From Xenopus tropicalis (lineage: Eukaryota; Chordata; Amphibia; Anura; Pipidae), in the NCBI RefSeq assembly GCF_000004195.4, contig NC_030678.2, positions 130,601,104 to 130,665,103 on the forward strand: DNA of 64,000 nucleotides, read 5' to 3'. Shown in pieces: positions 23,209 through 35,275 of this stretch; the stretch's first letter is position 1; the number at the start of each line of letters is the position of its first letter. Under the pieces are notes generated by a model that was given only the letters and a program-made list of their open reading frames with translations, made no database searches and had not been told where the DNA came from. Made by a program: the position numbers and the translations under genes.

Positions 23209-23482
23209 TAGTGATGAGCGAATCTGTCTCATTTCGCTTCACTGGAAAATTAGTGAAACTGCTGAAAAATTAGCGAAATAGCAATAAAATTAATTTTTTT
23301 TTGCTGCAACCACAATTTTTTTGCTGCAACCACAACTTTTTTTTAACTTTTTTGACAAGGCTCTAACTTTGTTGACGCAAACATGACTTTTTTCCTCACT
23401 CGCCAAATTTTTGTGGCTGTTTCATGAAAAAAATGCAGAATTTCAAAGCAAATGCCTGGCGAAAACATTTCAATCATCACTA
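23209..23482 (+). mobile_element. hAT-type MITE, TAGTGATGAG family
   Basis: Starts TAGTGATGAGCGAATCTGTC and ends TTTCAATCATCACTA. The flanks (gtacttac / atactaca) are only roughly alike, so the duplication has decayed or is uncertain. Confidence 0.85.
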
Positions 23483-24590
23483 ATACTACAAAAGCAAGTA
23501 TGAACATTTGAAAGGATATATGTAAACACTGTAAAATGAATTATCTATGCTCTTTGTCTTTTTATTTTTCATGTTTGTAGAGTATAGTTAAGACAAATCT
23601 TTGTAACATAGTACAGTTGAATTCATTGATTTTATTCTAGCTTGTAAACTAACTATTTATGTTAGAAAGTATAATATAGAGAGTATTTCAAGCGAGGATC
23701 CCTTCTCTTTATTTCTATGCAAAAGAGAAGAAATTCTGGGATGAAAACTAGTTTCTGAAAATATCCATTATCATAGAATACCATATAAGCTGAATTTGCC
23801 CTCTGTTTTAAAGCATAACCATTAAATATAAAAATGTTAAAAGGTAAATGTTAAGTTATTGGTCAAAGTTTACTCTATGTGGCCTCTTCACATATACATT
23901 GACTTGTATAACCAGATTAGATGATATCTTGTTTTTCATTATTGCAATATATTAACCCAAAAATGTAAGTAAGGTATATAAATCCAGTCATATTAAACAG
24001 TATCACAGGGGCAGTTAGCTAAAGCATATCCTTGTGAATGCTGCAGAAGAAAAGTTTGTATTATCTAATATAAATCATGTAAGGTCAAGTCTAATACAAA
24101 TCTGCTCAAAGTGTTTATTCTGGTAGGGGTCATAAACCTACCATGATTATATGATTAAGTACAATACATACTTATTGAAGAACAGTCATTAAATAGGTTT
24201 GAACTGTTTGACCTTTTAAATTAAAACGAATACAAAAACTTTATACTCACTGTTAAAAAAACCTGTAAAAATGTGCGTATTTCCAAGTATAACTAGATTG
24301 CAATGCAGACCCAAGTCTTGAAGGTTTTGTGTAATCTGTATATATTGTCTCAGTGTTCTCAGTGATAAAAGATATAGTTTTATTCCGCAAGCTGTAAGAT
24401 TTATAAATGATTTAAAATTTTAACTGTCAGGTCTTTGCATAGTAAATTAAGTGGCCACATGAACAGCACTTTATGCTTTGGCATAATATTCAAACACAGG
24501 TTTTGTATAGGAACTATGCACATTGGCATTTTAGAGTACAGACCACTTTTTGGAGCATAGCATAGTAATTGTTTAAAAAAGGAAAAGTAG
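23483..24590. other. no recognised gene or repeat
   Basis: AT-rich sequence without recognised motifs. Confidence 0.45.
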
Positions 24591-24833
24591 TACAGGTATG
24601 GGATCCCTTATCCGAACTTTATAAAATGATTTCTTTTTTCTCTGTAATAATAAAACAGAACCTTGTACTTGATCCTAACTAAGATATAATTAATCCTTAT
24701 TGGGGGCAATACAAGCTTGTTGGGTTTATTCAATATTTAAAGTTTTAGCAGACTTAAGTTATGGAGATCCAAATAATGGAAAGATCCCTTATCCAGGTCC
24801 CGAGCATTCTGGATAACAGGTTCCATACCTGTA
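24591..24833. mobile_element. TACAGGTATGGGACC-ended MITE, shorter copy
   Basis: Starts TACAGGTATGGGATCCCTTA; the reversed right end is TACAGGTATGGAACCTGTTA. Internal 'accttgtacttgatcctaac' and 'aatccttattggg' match the copies at 8296 (inverted) and 63878. An internal deletion relative to 8296 is likely. Confidence 0.85.
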
Positions 24834-25706
24834 TTGTCAAATTTGTGGTGGGCACTAGAACTGGAAATTGAAAAATGCTGGGTTAATAGATAGCAGTGAC
24901 TGGAAAAAGATGGCTCGATTCTTTGGCACATTATTTATTTTTGCTCTGTATAAATATAATATGTTTTTGCACTTGGTTAGTAGTATGAATGTATGAGAAA
25001 TGTAATATGTTCTGTTTTTGTTGGGTGGGCCTTTAATTTGAAAATTTGTCTCATGTGTATATTTTTATATGTTATGACAATAAACATGGCTTGAATAACT
25101 TGAATTATGTCTTTGTATATCTTTGTATATTTCTTTTACTGAGTTTCCCCTATATCAAATCATTGTAAATACCCTTTACCATTTTACCACTTTTTCACTC
25201 TAACCACTGTATTCCTAACCCTCAGGACTGTAACAGGGCAATGTCATGCAAATTCTATCCTTGCAGCAAGCAGTTAGATTTTTCTAAAGGTTCTATTACT
25301 CCTTAAACTACGCTGACACCTGTGTAGTGTAATTTAAAATGTAGTCATTATATAGAGCCTTTAATGCTATGTATTCATTATCTTTTCTTATACCTTAATA
25401 TCCCCTCCAAAAGCCTTTTGACATCAGATGTCAAACTAAAGGGCCTATAGTTACCTGGATGAAAACAGAATCACCATGGTATAATGTCAGACATCAAAGA
25501 ATCACATTAACAAATTGTTCTTCATTCATGACTGATTTTAATTTTCATCTATAAAACATGACAACAGAACCTTAGTTACTTAGCAGTATTTCATGTGGAT
25601 CACAGAACAGTTCTACTGGAATTTATAATGTTTAAATATTTTAATAGCATTGAGCCATGATGCTTCACATTCCAGAATTCTCCTTATTGTGAAAACTTTA
25701 AATTAA

Positions 25707-25795
25707 GTGGGATCAGTTATCTGGATACATGTTATTTAGAACGTTCCAAATTACTGGAAGGCCATCTCTCATAGACATCTCTCATAGAATATTAT
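25707..25795. mobile_element. fragment of the TACAGGTATGGGACC-ended MITE
   Basis: Contains 'gtgggatcagttatctgg', 'ccaaattactggaaggccat' and 'ctcatagac', the left part of the family, without its first bases. Confidence 0.6.
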
Positions 25796-25979
25796 TATTT
25801 ATTTTTGACATGCGCATTAAAAAAATGCATGCCGAATCCCTGCCTGCCGAATTATTTTTCCTATCACTACTGATTAATAAAATGTGAATGTGCATGTCAT
25901 TAAGGGCAAACTATCATAGAAACTCACATGTAAAATATGCATAGAAATGAATCTTTCTAAATATACAGTAATCATTAAA

Positions 25980-26090
25980 AATGCTGTTTCCATAATAATC
26001 AAGTTTATCTTCATTATTATCACCAGCAGCAGCAATCTGTCTCTCTTTATGCAGGAGTTGGAGTCAGATGGACAGTTAGGCCTAATAGAT
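25980..26090 (+). repeat. dispersed repeat pair, copy 1 (ataatcaagtt...gcaggagttggagtcag)
   Basis: Shares 'ataatcaagtt', 'tcttcatta', 'caatctgtctctc', 'gcaggagttggagtcaga' and 'gacagttagg' in the same order with 47290-47440. No termini defined. Confidence 0.6.
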
Positions 26091-26230
26091 CATTGGTCTG
26101 TGCTTCTCAATGTAATAGAGCTAACTGTCTTTCAGCATAACAACTCGGAAGCAAAGCTTGCATATAGAGAGACGGATTGCTGAGAGGGGGATAAGTGTAA
26201 AGATAAAGTAAAGTAAACTTGATTACTTTA

Positions 26231-26706
26231 AGGGGCAGATTTATTAAAGTCTGAATTTCGGATGTTTAGTATGATTGGCCAAAATTCGGATTAAATACGA
26301 TAATTTCTGATGTGCCTTAATTGCATGAAAATTCGTATCGTGGTCGTACGAAAATATCATGGTACGATCCGAAAGTTAAAAAATTTTCGAATCGGAACGA
26401 TCGTGAATGATGCGAAAAACTTTCCGACTTTGAACTTTAAGTGCATGATTTTGGAAGCCTCCCATAGGACTCAATGGCAGCTCCAACCTGGGCAAAGGAA
26501 AGTCACAATACCAAAGCTTGAATGAATAATGAAACTTTTGTAGCCGTTGCAACAAATACGATTTTGTCGCACAAACTGACGCAAAGTATGAAAAAAGACA
26601 CGGAAATTAACAAAAATATTGTGGAAAATACACAAAGTTCTGTAAATCAGAAAAAATACCATTTTTTTGTAATCGTACTCATTTGGACTTTAATAACTGT
26701 GCCCCT
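26231..26706. mobile_element. palindromic GGGGCAGATTTATTAAAG-type element
   Basis: The left end AGGGGCAGATTTATTAAAGT pairs with the reversed right end AGGGGCACAGTTATTAAAGT. The 60-bp core common to this group is present in reverse at about 26448-26508 (gaagcctcccataggactca). Flanks are rich in cgaaaa/ttcgta words. Confidence 0.82.
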
Positions 26707-27158
26707 AGGATTGGTAAAGAATTTTTAACTTTTTTAATATTTTTTAATTATATTTAGAAAGTATCTTATTTCCAAAAGTTAAAGCTTATGTTAAACATTA
26801 ATTTTCACAATAGTTCAAATTTATGTGTCTCTGTAATTCAAACATTTGTGAGGGAATAAAACAAATGCAAAAAGTCTACCAGTACATAAAAGGCAAAGCA
26901 AAACCAAAAAGTACATAAGCTAAACTAAATAAGTTACAGAAAACAGTATATGGAGCCAAGGAAAATATTGATTTTCTTTCATTATTGCTAAAGGGGAGTT
27001 GAGTATGGGTACTCCCCTTGAAGAGTTCCAGAGTATGAAAGGCAGCCTGAGAGCTTTATGAGCAATGTCATGCTATGGATACAATTGTGTTTTTTTTTTT
27101 CTGGGTGTCATTATAAACTTTGCACACTACATATTTATTTAGTGAGTGCTGTGAAGTG

Positions 27159-27290
27159 AGTGCTGTGAGAGCTGTGAAGTTGTGGAATTCCCTCCCCGAA
27201 TCAGTTGTACTGGCTGATACATTATATAGCTTTAAGAAGGGACTGGATGGATTCTTAGCAAGTGAGGGAATACAGGGTTATGGGAGATAG
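27159..27290 (+). pseudogene. C-terminal end of a CR1/L2-type LINE ORF2
   Basis: In one frame the sequence reads AVKLWNSLPESVVLADTLY, then SFKKGLDGFLASEGIQGYGR and a TAG stop at 27288-27290. The pattern A-x-x-LWN-x-LP-E...SFK-x-x-LD is the usual C-terminal tail of CR1/L2-clade reverse-transcriptase ORFs. Nothing of the reverse-transcriptase or endonuclease domain is left upstream, so this is a severely 5'-truncated insertion. The clade call comes from the tail pattern and the octamer-like 3' end, and is not certain between CR1 and L2. Confidence 0.6.
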
Positions 27291-27423
27291 CTCTCAGTAC
27301 AAGTGAGGGAATACAGGGTTATGGGAGATAGCTCTTAGTACAAGTGAGGGAATACAGGGTTATGGGAGATAGCTCTCAGTACAAGTGAGGGAATACAGGG
27401 TTATGGGAGATAGCTCTTAGTAC
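27260..27423 (+). repeat. 4 x 41-bp tandem duplication within the LINE 3' end
   Basis: Units at 27260-27300, 27301-27341, 27342-27382 and 27383-27423. All begin aagtgagggaatacagggtt. Units 1 and 3 have gctctcag, units 2 and 4 gctcttag, so an 82-bp dimer was probably duplicated. The unit spans the stop codon of the residual ORF. Confidence 0.95.
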
Positions 27424-27632
27424 AAGTTGATCCAGGGACTGGTCCGATTGCCATCTTGGAGTCAGGAAGGAATTTTTTCCCCTCTGTGGCAAATTAGAGA
27501 GGCTTCAGATGGGGTTTTTTGCCTTCCTCTGGATCAACTTGTAGTTAGGCAGGTTATATATAGGCATTATGGTTGAACGTGATGGACGTATGTCTTTATT
27601 CAACCCAACTTACTATGTTACTATGTTACTTA

Positions 27633-30429
27633 CTATATATGGTTAGTGTGGCATATTTCCACTTACAGCTTACATATTGCACTGCTGTGCCAATTTCCTG
27701 TTTTTGCAAATTTCATTAAGTTGTACTATAAACATGGGCATAGACACTTTGCTCCGATGTGCAAACGCATGTCAGGTCTTTCTGGGTTGCCAGTCTGTCG
27801 GTGCATGCGCAAAAGTCAATGTCGGCTATTCCGTGACAAAAAGTAGGTTCACCTGTGCGACACTTGCATTCCACTGCACCATCTTAACATGCACCCCTAA
27901 GTTGAGACCCTCATCCTCTGACCTAAAAGGACGCTCATTACTCTATACAGTGCTTGGTTATCAAGTCTTTCTTGTATCCTAGCATTTATAAGTGCATCAT
28001 TTGTCTTTACCCTTTTGGCCTCAGTCTGTTACCCATTCTGGTCCTGTTCTGCCTGCCCAGACTCTGACCTGCTTGACTACAATTTATGCTTTATCCCTAG
28101 TACTAAGCTTTTGGCTCTCTGCCTACACTCCTCTGCTGTGCTTACTGCCTCCAGCTAGCATAAGGTAATTTTGGGCCTTTCTTATTTAGAGTCCTTCAGC
28201 CTAAATCACAAATATTCACAAATAAGATGGGTGTTTGCATGAGCATTGCAACTGTGGATAGTCATTTATAAAGTTTGCACAGCGCCTACAGTATGTATTC
28301 CCATATGGTTGTTTTGCACATGTTTTCACCTCTAAAGGCTTAAATACTGCAATGCTACACCCGTCTTTCTTTTTTTGTGAATTGTGGTGAAGTGTGCATT
28401 GTGCAGAAATATGTCTGAATATATACTTTTTTAGAATTTTCACAAAAAAAAAAGCATTGAAAATCCTAAAACTCTAAAGTATTGAAGCAAAAGAAGGTAT
28501 TTGTGGTGCAAAGTGCAGGCAATACCAAGTAAGATAATTTGAGATAAACAAACATAAATAAGCACAGCTGAAGAGAGATTGTTAAAATGTATGCATGGAT
28601 AAAATGGGGTACACTTTATTTAAACGTACTGGTTAATGACATTTATAATTTATGCTACCTGAAGAATGCATACGTGTATTTTGCTTACTTCAAAAATAGT
28701 TCCATTCAAGTCTTTTAGCTTAAAAAACATGGGATACTATTCGTACTGAAATGCCTTTATATTTATCATGCACTCTTTTTTGGATTTCACATTAAAAGAA
28801 AAGCAGTGTGTATCATTTGATAACCAGCTTCTTTCCATTTTACTTCATATCTTTCATTTTCTTTTTAAGACTAAGCAAAATAAATACATAAAAATAAAAC
28901 ATTTTATTGATGTCAATGACTGGTACAATAAAAGAAAATAAAAAACCTTTACCCTAGCAGGTTGTGACAATGTACTTTAGAACAGAGCGATTGCAGCTAC
29001 TACAAATCTTTAGGGAAAATATTCTTTTTGGAAGCTAAAGGAAATATTTGGTAAAGAGATAACTGGCTCAAATGAAACTTTGTTGTTTGTTATGTATTTC
29101 AGTTATCAAGGCACAAGTGTGCCATAATAGACCTAAAAAGCTCAAACCAATAAAATGACTGCTCAGTTAATCACATGGTATCTCATATGTTCTGTACTGA
29201 GCCCAGAGGGCTAGTTGTGTGTCTGTTGGAGGCTCTGTAAGTCAATTTGAGAGCAAATAAAGAGTAAAAGAAGGCTAGAATAGGGTATATCTATATTTTA
29301 TATGATTCACATACCCCCAGTTTTTCTGGGAGGAACCCTGTTTGTTCACCCTCCTTCCCGTCATTCTATGGCATGACAAGGGGACTCCTCAATTTACCCT
29401 TTGCCTTAAGTCAACCTACTGAATGCCCTTGATACTTACCTTAATGAAACACCAGGCGAAAATGGCCACAGCATTTATTCACATTTTATCAAATAAATAG
29501 GACTTTGCCAGCCTAATCCAAAGCAATATTCTAAAACTAGAATTCCATGAGAGATTGCTACTATGCTCTGTGGTTCCTTACTGAAGGCTTGAATTTTACT
29601 TTCATAGTTGCCATTTGAGATCAGCACTATGTCATTATATCCACCACTGAATATTAGCCTGCCTCTACCTACTGAGAGAATGGCCCCAAACTCTGCTACC
29701 AGCAGGAGCTGCATTACCAACCATGAGAGAAGTTCAGCAGCCCTGCTGCCGGTCCTGGATCTGCAGTGTCTCAATGATCGGAAATCCAAGCAGGCTGTCA
29801 TCTAGAACAAGCAGTAGTAGCGTCTGTATCTATCAATCCACCGTGCAGTCACAGGAAAGAACCTCCTTTCTTCCTCTGCTAAAATTACCTGTGCAGTACT
29901 CTGTCAAGGTCCTACCGCTGCTGTGACAAAAAAAACTTAAAATACGCTATCATATATTCACTGTTTTAATCCTGAGGAAGGCAAAAAACCCAACATGAAT
30001 CCTTCCTGACCCCCATGGGGATTAGAAACATTCCCTGGATTGAGCAATTATACCTGTAGTTAACATGAATTAATACAATACTGTCTCTTAAGTTTATGCT
30101 GTATAAAGAAACAGAAACCACAATAATGCATTCAGGAAAACATCCACATTCAGTTACAGTATTAATAGATAATATGAGAACATAAACAAGAAAACTTCTG
30201 AAATTTTTGCAAAATATGCAAAAAGTGGGAGGGTGGATAGGAAGTTTCTACTCAGAAGATAAGAAAGTGAGTGCTACTTCCTCTGACATGACATCCCTCT
30301 CTTTCTCCGCCTCCCAACCCAGCTGTCATCTGCCTTAACTCTTGTCTTCTCTACTTATCGTGGTTGCACCTGATTCTGCCAATCTCTAAACATAAACCAG
30401 TGTAATCTGGCTTCTGGTCATTCAGATCC
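27633..30429. other. no recognised gene; a C/T-rich patch near 28010-28160
   Basis: I see no domain-bearing frame or transposon end. The patch at 28010-28160 (ctgttctgcctgcccagact, tgacctgcttgac) has the composition of frog LTR interiors, but no LTR end was found. The 108-codon minus frame at 29475-29801 has no motif. Confidence 0.4.
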
Positions 30430-30640
30430 CTTCGAGATAAATACTAGAACAACAGGCTGGCACTCCGGATCACCGAAATGTAAAAATCTCAAAAGCAGCT
30501 CAGTTTACATTAAAAGCATATTAGTTTATTGAATCCATACACAATACACAAAAAGTGCCTTACACATTTTAATGTCACACGGGGCACTTAACATTTGAAT
30601 CCCTTGTCATGCAGCCCATGCGCTTATAGCTCAAGGGCTT
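30430..30640 (-). mobile_element. decayed Penelope-like end
   Basis: Around 30557-30597 the plus strand reads 'agtgccttacacattttaat' and 'gtcacacggggcacttaaca'. In reverse this resembles the hammerhead-bearing end at 14382 (a taagtgc stem, then aaac, then gt-aaggcac) but with several core changes. Upstream 'tagtttattgaatcc' is an A/T tail-like segment. Only one arm is seen. Confidence 0.4.
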
Positions 30641-30950
30641 TCCTTTCCCCAGGTTTTTTTTTTCAGTTTCCCTAGCTGAGTAGACACATGTACAGCAACA
30701 TCATTAAAGGACTCTAGTTAGGCCATCCCCAAGCCACTGCAGGTAAAGGTTGACATCTGAATTCATAACATGTACATTATACAGTTCACTGTTAACAGGG
30801 CTGCCACTGAGAAACCCTTGTGATAAGCATTAGAAAGTGCAGTGTGAACTGCCAACTGATTAATAAAATCATAAGTAACAGTTTAGAATAAAACTAAAAC
30901 TGGATAAAAAGATATGCTGTGCAAAAAAAGAAATGTTTTAATATAGTTAG

Positions 30951-31248
30951 TAGTGATGAACTAATGTTTTTGGCAGGCATAGATTTGCAGTGAATTTCCA
31001 CATTTCGCCACCGGCGAATTGTTTTGCGAAAATTTGCAATGGAAAAATTCAGCATGCGTCAAAAAAAGTTTTGTCAAATTGGGCACAGTCATGGCAAATT
31101 GGGCGTGGTCTTGTGAAAATAGGTAAAATAGGTACGTTAGCGTAAAAAAAGATGTGTTCGACAAAAAAGTGACACGCCAAATGTGTTTTGAGGATTTTTG
31201 CCATTTGACAAATTTTCTTGACGTTTCGCAAATTTTTGCTCATCACTA
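30951..31248 (+). mobile_element. hAT-type MITE, TAGTGATGAG family
   Basis: Starts TAGTGATGAACTAATG and ends TTTTTGCTCATCACTA. Flanks atagttag and ttagctag match 6 of 8. Internal 'ttgggcacagtcatggcaaa' is the usual block type. Confidence 0.88.
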
Positions 31249-31256
31249 TTAGCTAG

Positions 31257-31760
31257 CCAAAAATGTAATCTGAAAGGGCTAGAGTGAACGGTTAGCTAAT
31301 GTAATAGCCAGAACACTACTTCCTCCTTTGCATCTCTCTAACTGTCAGTCGGTGACATGGCGGCTACATGGGACATAACTTTTGCATTAGTTTGCTTTTT
31401 ATCCTTTACTCACCCCTCCCAAGGATATAGAGAGCGCTGAAATAAATAATGAAAGCGCGGAGGGACTGTGGAGCCAGCTGTGGCCCAGTTCCCTCCGTGC
31501 TTGTAAGGGGTTAACTTACCCAGCTAGTGCAGTCAGGAAAGGGCAGCCCCCCTCTTGCTCGCTCCTCCTCCCTCCTCTGTGTCTGCATTCCCGCGCTGCT
31601 GCTGCCACTCTGCTTCCGGGTTCCACCGAGCGGCATCCCCCTTCCACCCTCCCTGTTTAAGCACACTCTGTTTATAAAAAATAAAAAAATTGTCATATCA
31701 ATATAAATTTGTGGTTTGTCACAGCTGAATATACATGGCAAGGACTAATTTTGGAGGTTG
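31257..31760. other. GC-richer islet with no recognised gene
   Basis: About 31320-31660 is clearly richer in G+C than its surroundings, with cgctgctgctgcc, cttccgggttccaccgagcg and an imperfect hairpin at 31454-31501 (gcgcggagggactg / ccagttccctccgtgc). At 31357-31363 'atggcgg' resembles a YY1 site. No ORF or transcript evidence; it could equally be a GC-rich repeat. Confidence 0.4.
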
Positions 31761-31762
31761 TA

Positions 31763-31950
31763 TTTAATAATAAAGCTGTGGCCGAACTCCACCCACACAA
31801 CGGTGTCATTGCGTCTTTTGTCAGCTAGGTGCAACGGGTAGAGTGATAATGGGAGGGAACAAGTCTCCACAGTCTTAGACATCACTGAGCTGTCACTGAG
31901 CAGTTGCATGACCCCATGAAAGCATAACATTTTAGTCTGAGTCCTTGGCA
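31763..31950 (+). repeat. dispersed repeat pair, copy 1 (ataaagctgtggcc...)
   Basis: Shares with 61344-61530 the order: agctgtggc, gactc/gaactcc-accca, aatgggaggga, agt-tcc-catctc/tctcc-acagtc, cttagacatcac. The family is unknown to me. Confidence 0.5.
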
Positions 31951-32512
31951 CACCCAGCTTAATTCTTTTACCCTTATATTTTAAATACACAGGTTTAATT
32001 GCCAATATGAGAAGTTATATAACATTCATAAACTGATAACATTGCTGAGCACCATTTAAAGTATAGTATATACAGTATAAGTGTATATTTTGTGATTGTT
32101 TACTGGAATTCAGTCATCTGTTTACTTGGGTCATGTTTTTAAAGTGTCTAAAAAAATAAAAAGAAATAGTTGAAACATATCAATGCTTAATCCCCTGGAA
32201 CATCATATAAAATCATTTTTATTTATAAAGCTGTGATTTATGCAAATGTTTAGCCAAGTGGAAAATTTTGGCATTTGACATTTTTAGCTTTCCAAAAGTG
32301 CATGAAAATGTGTAGTGAATGCCATTTTTTACACAGCATTTTACACCTCTTGGCATGCTAAAAATGATTTTGCCTGAATTTGTCTCATTGATATCAATGG
32401 ATTATGCCAGGCCTAGGGGGGTATTAAGTAATGCCATTATTTATAACATTAATATAACAAAATCAATGACATACATTCATAAATATTGTCACTAGCATTT
32501 GACATGTATCCC

Positions 32513-32650
32513 TATATGTAATAAAAGTCACAGAGTTTGCCCAGGAGCCACATCAGCCGGTCAGATGTTTTATTTTAAATAGGTAACCACGTGCTGATTG
32601 GTTACTATTGGTAATTAGACCTGTAGAAAACTTTGCACCTTTTATTAATT
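32513..32650. mobile_element. TATGTAATAAAAG-ended MITE, partial
   Basis: Left 'tatgtaataaaagtcacaga' then 'gtttgcccagga'; the right side has 'actttgcaccttttattaat' as a rough inverted match. The fuller copy is at 60666-60989. Confidence 0.6.
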
Positions 32651-32959
32651 AACCTTTTTTTTATCATATTGTGTAATAAAGCTCTGTTAAATAAATGGCA
32701 AATGTATCAAGGTGTGTGTTTTATTTTACACTGCTTGAACTCTGTTTTTGGTCCATTATTTGACAGCACTTCAGACCTCATGTAATTCGTTAAGTCAATG
32801 GGAACAATTAAAGCATTAAGTTCTAGCAAAATGCCTAAAAACCCTTAAATTGTGGGGACCTCAACTGCACTTGTGGGCATAAATGAGCCATAATTGGTTT
32901 GATTGTTAATGCCCTGTAGGTATATTTGCACTGCTTATTAATATATATTTTCCCCTCCC

Positions 32960-33196
32960 ATATAGATTGTAAGCTCTATGGGGCAGGGTCCTCCTTCATC
33001 TTGTGTTTCTGACTCTTATTGCAACTGCACCTTGTATTTATTTGTATTTATTGTTGTACTTTGTATTTATCCATTATCTTTTGTATTTATCCATTATCTT
33101 TAACCCCCTGTCTGTATTAATGAATTCTACTGTACAGCACTGTGTACATAAGTAGCGCTTTATAAATAAAGATATACATACATACATACATACATA
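32960..33196 (+). mobile_element. 3' end of an L2-like LINE with a tetranucleotide tail
   Basis: Begins GATTGTAAGCTCTATGGGGC, then agggtcctccttc, ctgtacagcactgtgtacat, agcgctttataaataaagat and a (CATA)n tail at 33177-33196. This order is the hallmark of vertebrate L2-type LINE 3' ends. An inverted relative is at 57543-57760. Confidence 0.8.
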
Positions 33197-33707
33197 TATT
33201 TTGTAGGTTCTGGCCACCATAGAAACCCCTGATCACCCTATCTTTTAAATGTATGCGACAAAATACTTTGACACATATGCCTTTTACATCTGTCACCCTC
33301 TGGATTGTGCAAACATAACTATGACACTGTTTCTACTGTCTCCCCACTCTGTACAGATATAGAAACAACTCAAAACAGCTTTGCCTGATTTATACTGACA
33401 AACTTCAGGGAGAATTTACTTAAATACAAAATTGGTATTTGTTTAAAAAAATCTAAATGTATTTGTGTTAATATTGAAATTAGAATCCCCAGAGATTTCT
33501 TGCCAAATATTCACCAAAGATACAGGCCTTTAGCGTAACACTTTGTGAAGTGTAGCAATATATCTGTCACTCTGTGCTTGCCTTTATCTGCATGTTATCA
33601 TTTTCAATATTATTATTTCTAAAGTTATTTATAAAGGGCTGACATCTTCCACAGAGTTGTTCATATTGATTTTTAACAACTGGCTTATAGGTATCTTAGA
33701 TAGTAGG

Positions 33708-33965
33708 TAGTGATGAGCGAATTTTCTTGGCAGGCATGGATTCATTGCGAAATTCTGCAGTTTGTCATTGACAATTTTTTTTGAGACATTGCAGAAAAAA
33801 TTCACTAAATTCTAAATTCACTGAGTGTGGAAAAAGTCAAGATTTCACTTTTAAAATAGTCGAAAAATGTTAAAAAAATTGCGTGGTAGCTGCTTTTTTG
33901 CAATTTTTACAGCAGTTTTGCAAATTTTTTAGTAAAGCAAAATGGGACATATTTGTTGATTACTA
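33708..33965 (+). mobile_element. hAT-type MITE, TAGTGATGAG family, perfect duplication
   Basis: Starts TAGTGATGAGCGAATTTT and ends ATTTGTTGATTACTA. It is flanked by the perfect 8-bp duplication ATAGTAGG (33700-33707, 33966-33973). Confidence 0.92.
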
Positions 33966-34023
33966 ATAGTAGGTAAAAATAACTTGGCCTGTGGAGCTTA
34001 TAATATGGAGCAATACATGAAGA

Positions 34024-34210
34024 AGGGGTATATTTATCATGCTGTGTAAAAAGTGGAGTGAAGCATTACTGGAGATTTGTCCCAGGGCAACCAATCAGCA
34101 ATTAGATTTCAATAGTTATAAAACCAAAGCAAATCATCTGATTGGCTGCTTTGAGCAACATCACCGGTGATGTTTTACTCCACTTTTTACACAGCATGGT
34201 AATATACCCC
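34024..34210. mobile_element. compact GGGGTATATTTATCATGC palindromic MITE, complete
   Basis: The left end GGGGTATATTTATCATGCTG and the reversed right end GGGGTATATTACCATGCTGT match, and both continue with 'taaaaagtggagt'. The body has 'gcaaccaatcagcaattaga' and 'tctgattggctgc'. About 187 bp; it serves as the empty-site reference for the nested insertion at 4248. Confidence 0.88.
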
Positions 34211-34562
34211 ATAGCTAAGTGATGAAGGATTGTGTTAATTTTATAAAGCAGTTAATATAATTATTAGTTGAATTTAGGATGTTCTGGATTCATTTTTATT
34301 ACCAAGTAAAGAAATGAAAAAGAAAAAAGACTAAAATGACCTGATAAAGGAAAACATGTTGTTTCACTGCCGTATGTTAATCAACAGGTCTTGATTAGGC
34401 AGAAACCGTTGAGCTTTGACATGTTGGCATGTTTTATTGTAAACTTAACCCATGATTACATAAAGTTTAGTGACTGAAAATAAATAATACATTGGTATAA
34501 TGTCCAATGTCAGGTTAATAACAATTTATTGATGGCTCTCAGATATTTAATGGACAGTTATT

Positions 34563-35117
34563 TTAAAGTGAATAAACCCCAAATGGCTAAGGAAAGGGGA
34601 GCCAGAAGGGAGGATAGTGGCTGAGTTTGGTGTACCAGAAAAGAAGGGAGGGGTAAAGGGTGGCTGGTGAGAGGGTATAAGGATAAGGTCTGAGATTTGT
34701 GTCCACTTCTGTTTGGCATGCAAGGGGGAATGTCCCACCCTCCCACCCTTAATGAGTTTAAGGGGGGTTGTTTGTCACTGCTAGGTTGTAGAGTGGGGGG
34801 TTGCTGCCAGGTGGGAAGGGGCTTGTGGTTCTCTGGTACAATTCACCACCCGCAGAGTTTTGGTCCCAGGAGGTAGCTATGTGGTGTGAGGCTTTCCCAC
34901 TCTTTCTTGTCCATCAGAGCAAGGCTGCCCCTGATGGCCAGAGGGGGGTGTCTAAAGAGAAGAGTCTAAACCGGAAGCTGGCAAAAGGTCTGGGTAGAGC
35001 ACAGTTTTCAAGCAGTTATGGACATATTTGAACCCAAAGGTATTAAAATAAAAGGACTTCCTTCTATTTTACATGTTTTAGTGCATTGTAAAAATGTATG
35101 GTATATATCCCCTTTAA
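34563..35117. mobile_element. possible TTAA MITE with degenerate ends
   Basis: TTAAAGTGAATAAACCCC at the left and, reversed, TTAAAGGGGATATATACC at the right. The inverted match is only partial. The interior is G-rich and non-repetitive to my eye. A composite of two repeats is possible. Confidence 0.35.
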
Positions 35118-35275
35118 ATACTCACCTATGCAAAAGCTAGAGATGAAATCAGTGTAATTACTTATTACCAAATCCTAGTAGGTTCCTGCATTACCTGAAA
35201 TAAAAAGCTGTAATTTAGCATGTTTACAAACCTGCTTTCTTTAACTTATTTGGCTGCCCCATTACTATTATATAT

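Larger units (their letters stand above)
27159..27632 (+). mobile_element. 3' end of a CR1/L2-type non-LTR retrotransposon
   Basis: Follows the ORF2 tail with a 3' UTR (ccagggactggtccgattgcc, ggaaggaattttttcc, gccttcctctggatcaac) and ends in atggttgaacgtgatggacg ... caacccaacttactatgtta plus a short ATGTTACT-type tandem tail. The same tail occurs inverted at 43105-43180. Confidence 0.75.

Noticed and set aside
27260..27423. CRISPR-like array
   Set aside because: The 41-bp units are contiguous with no unique spacers; eukaryotic context.
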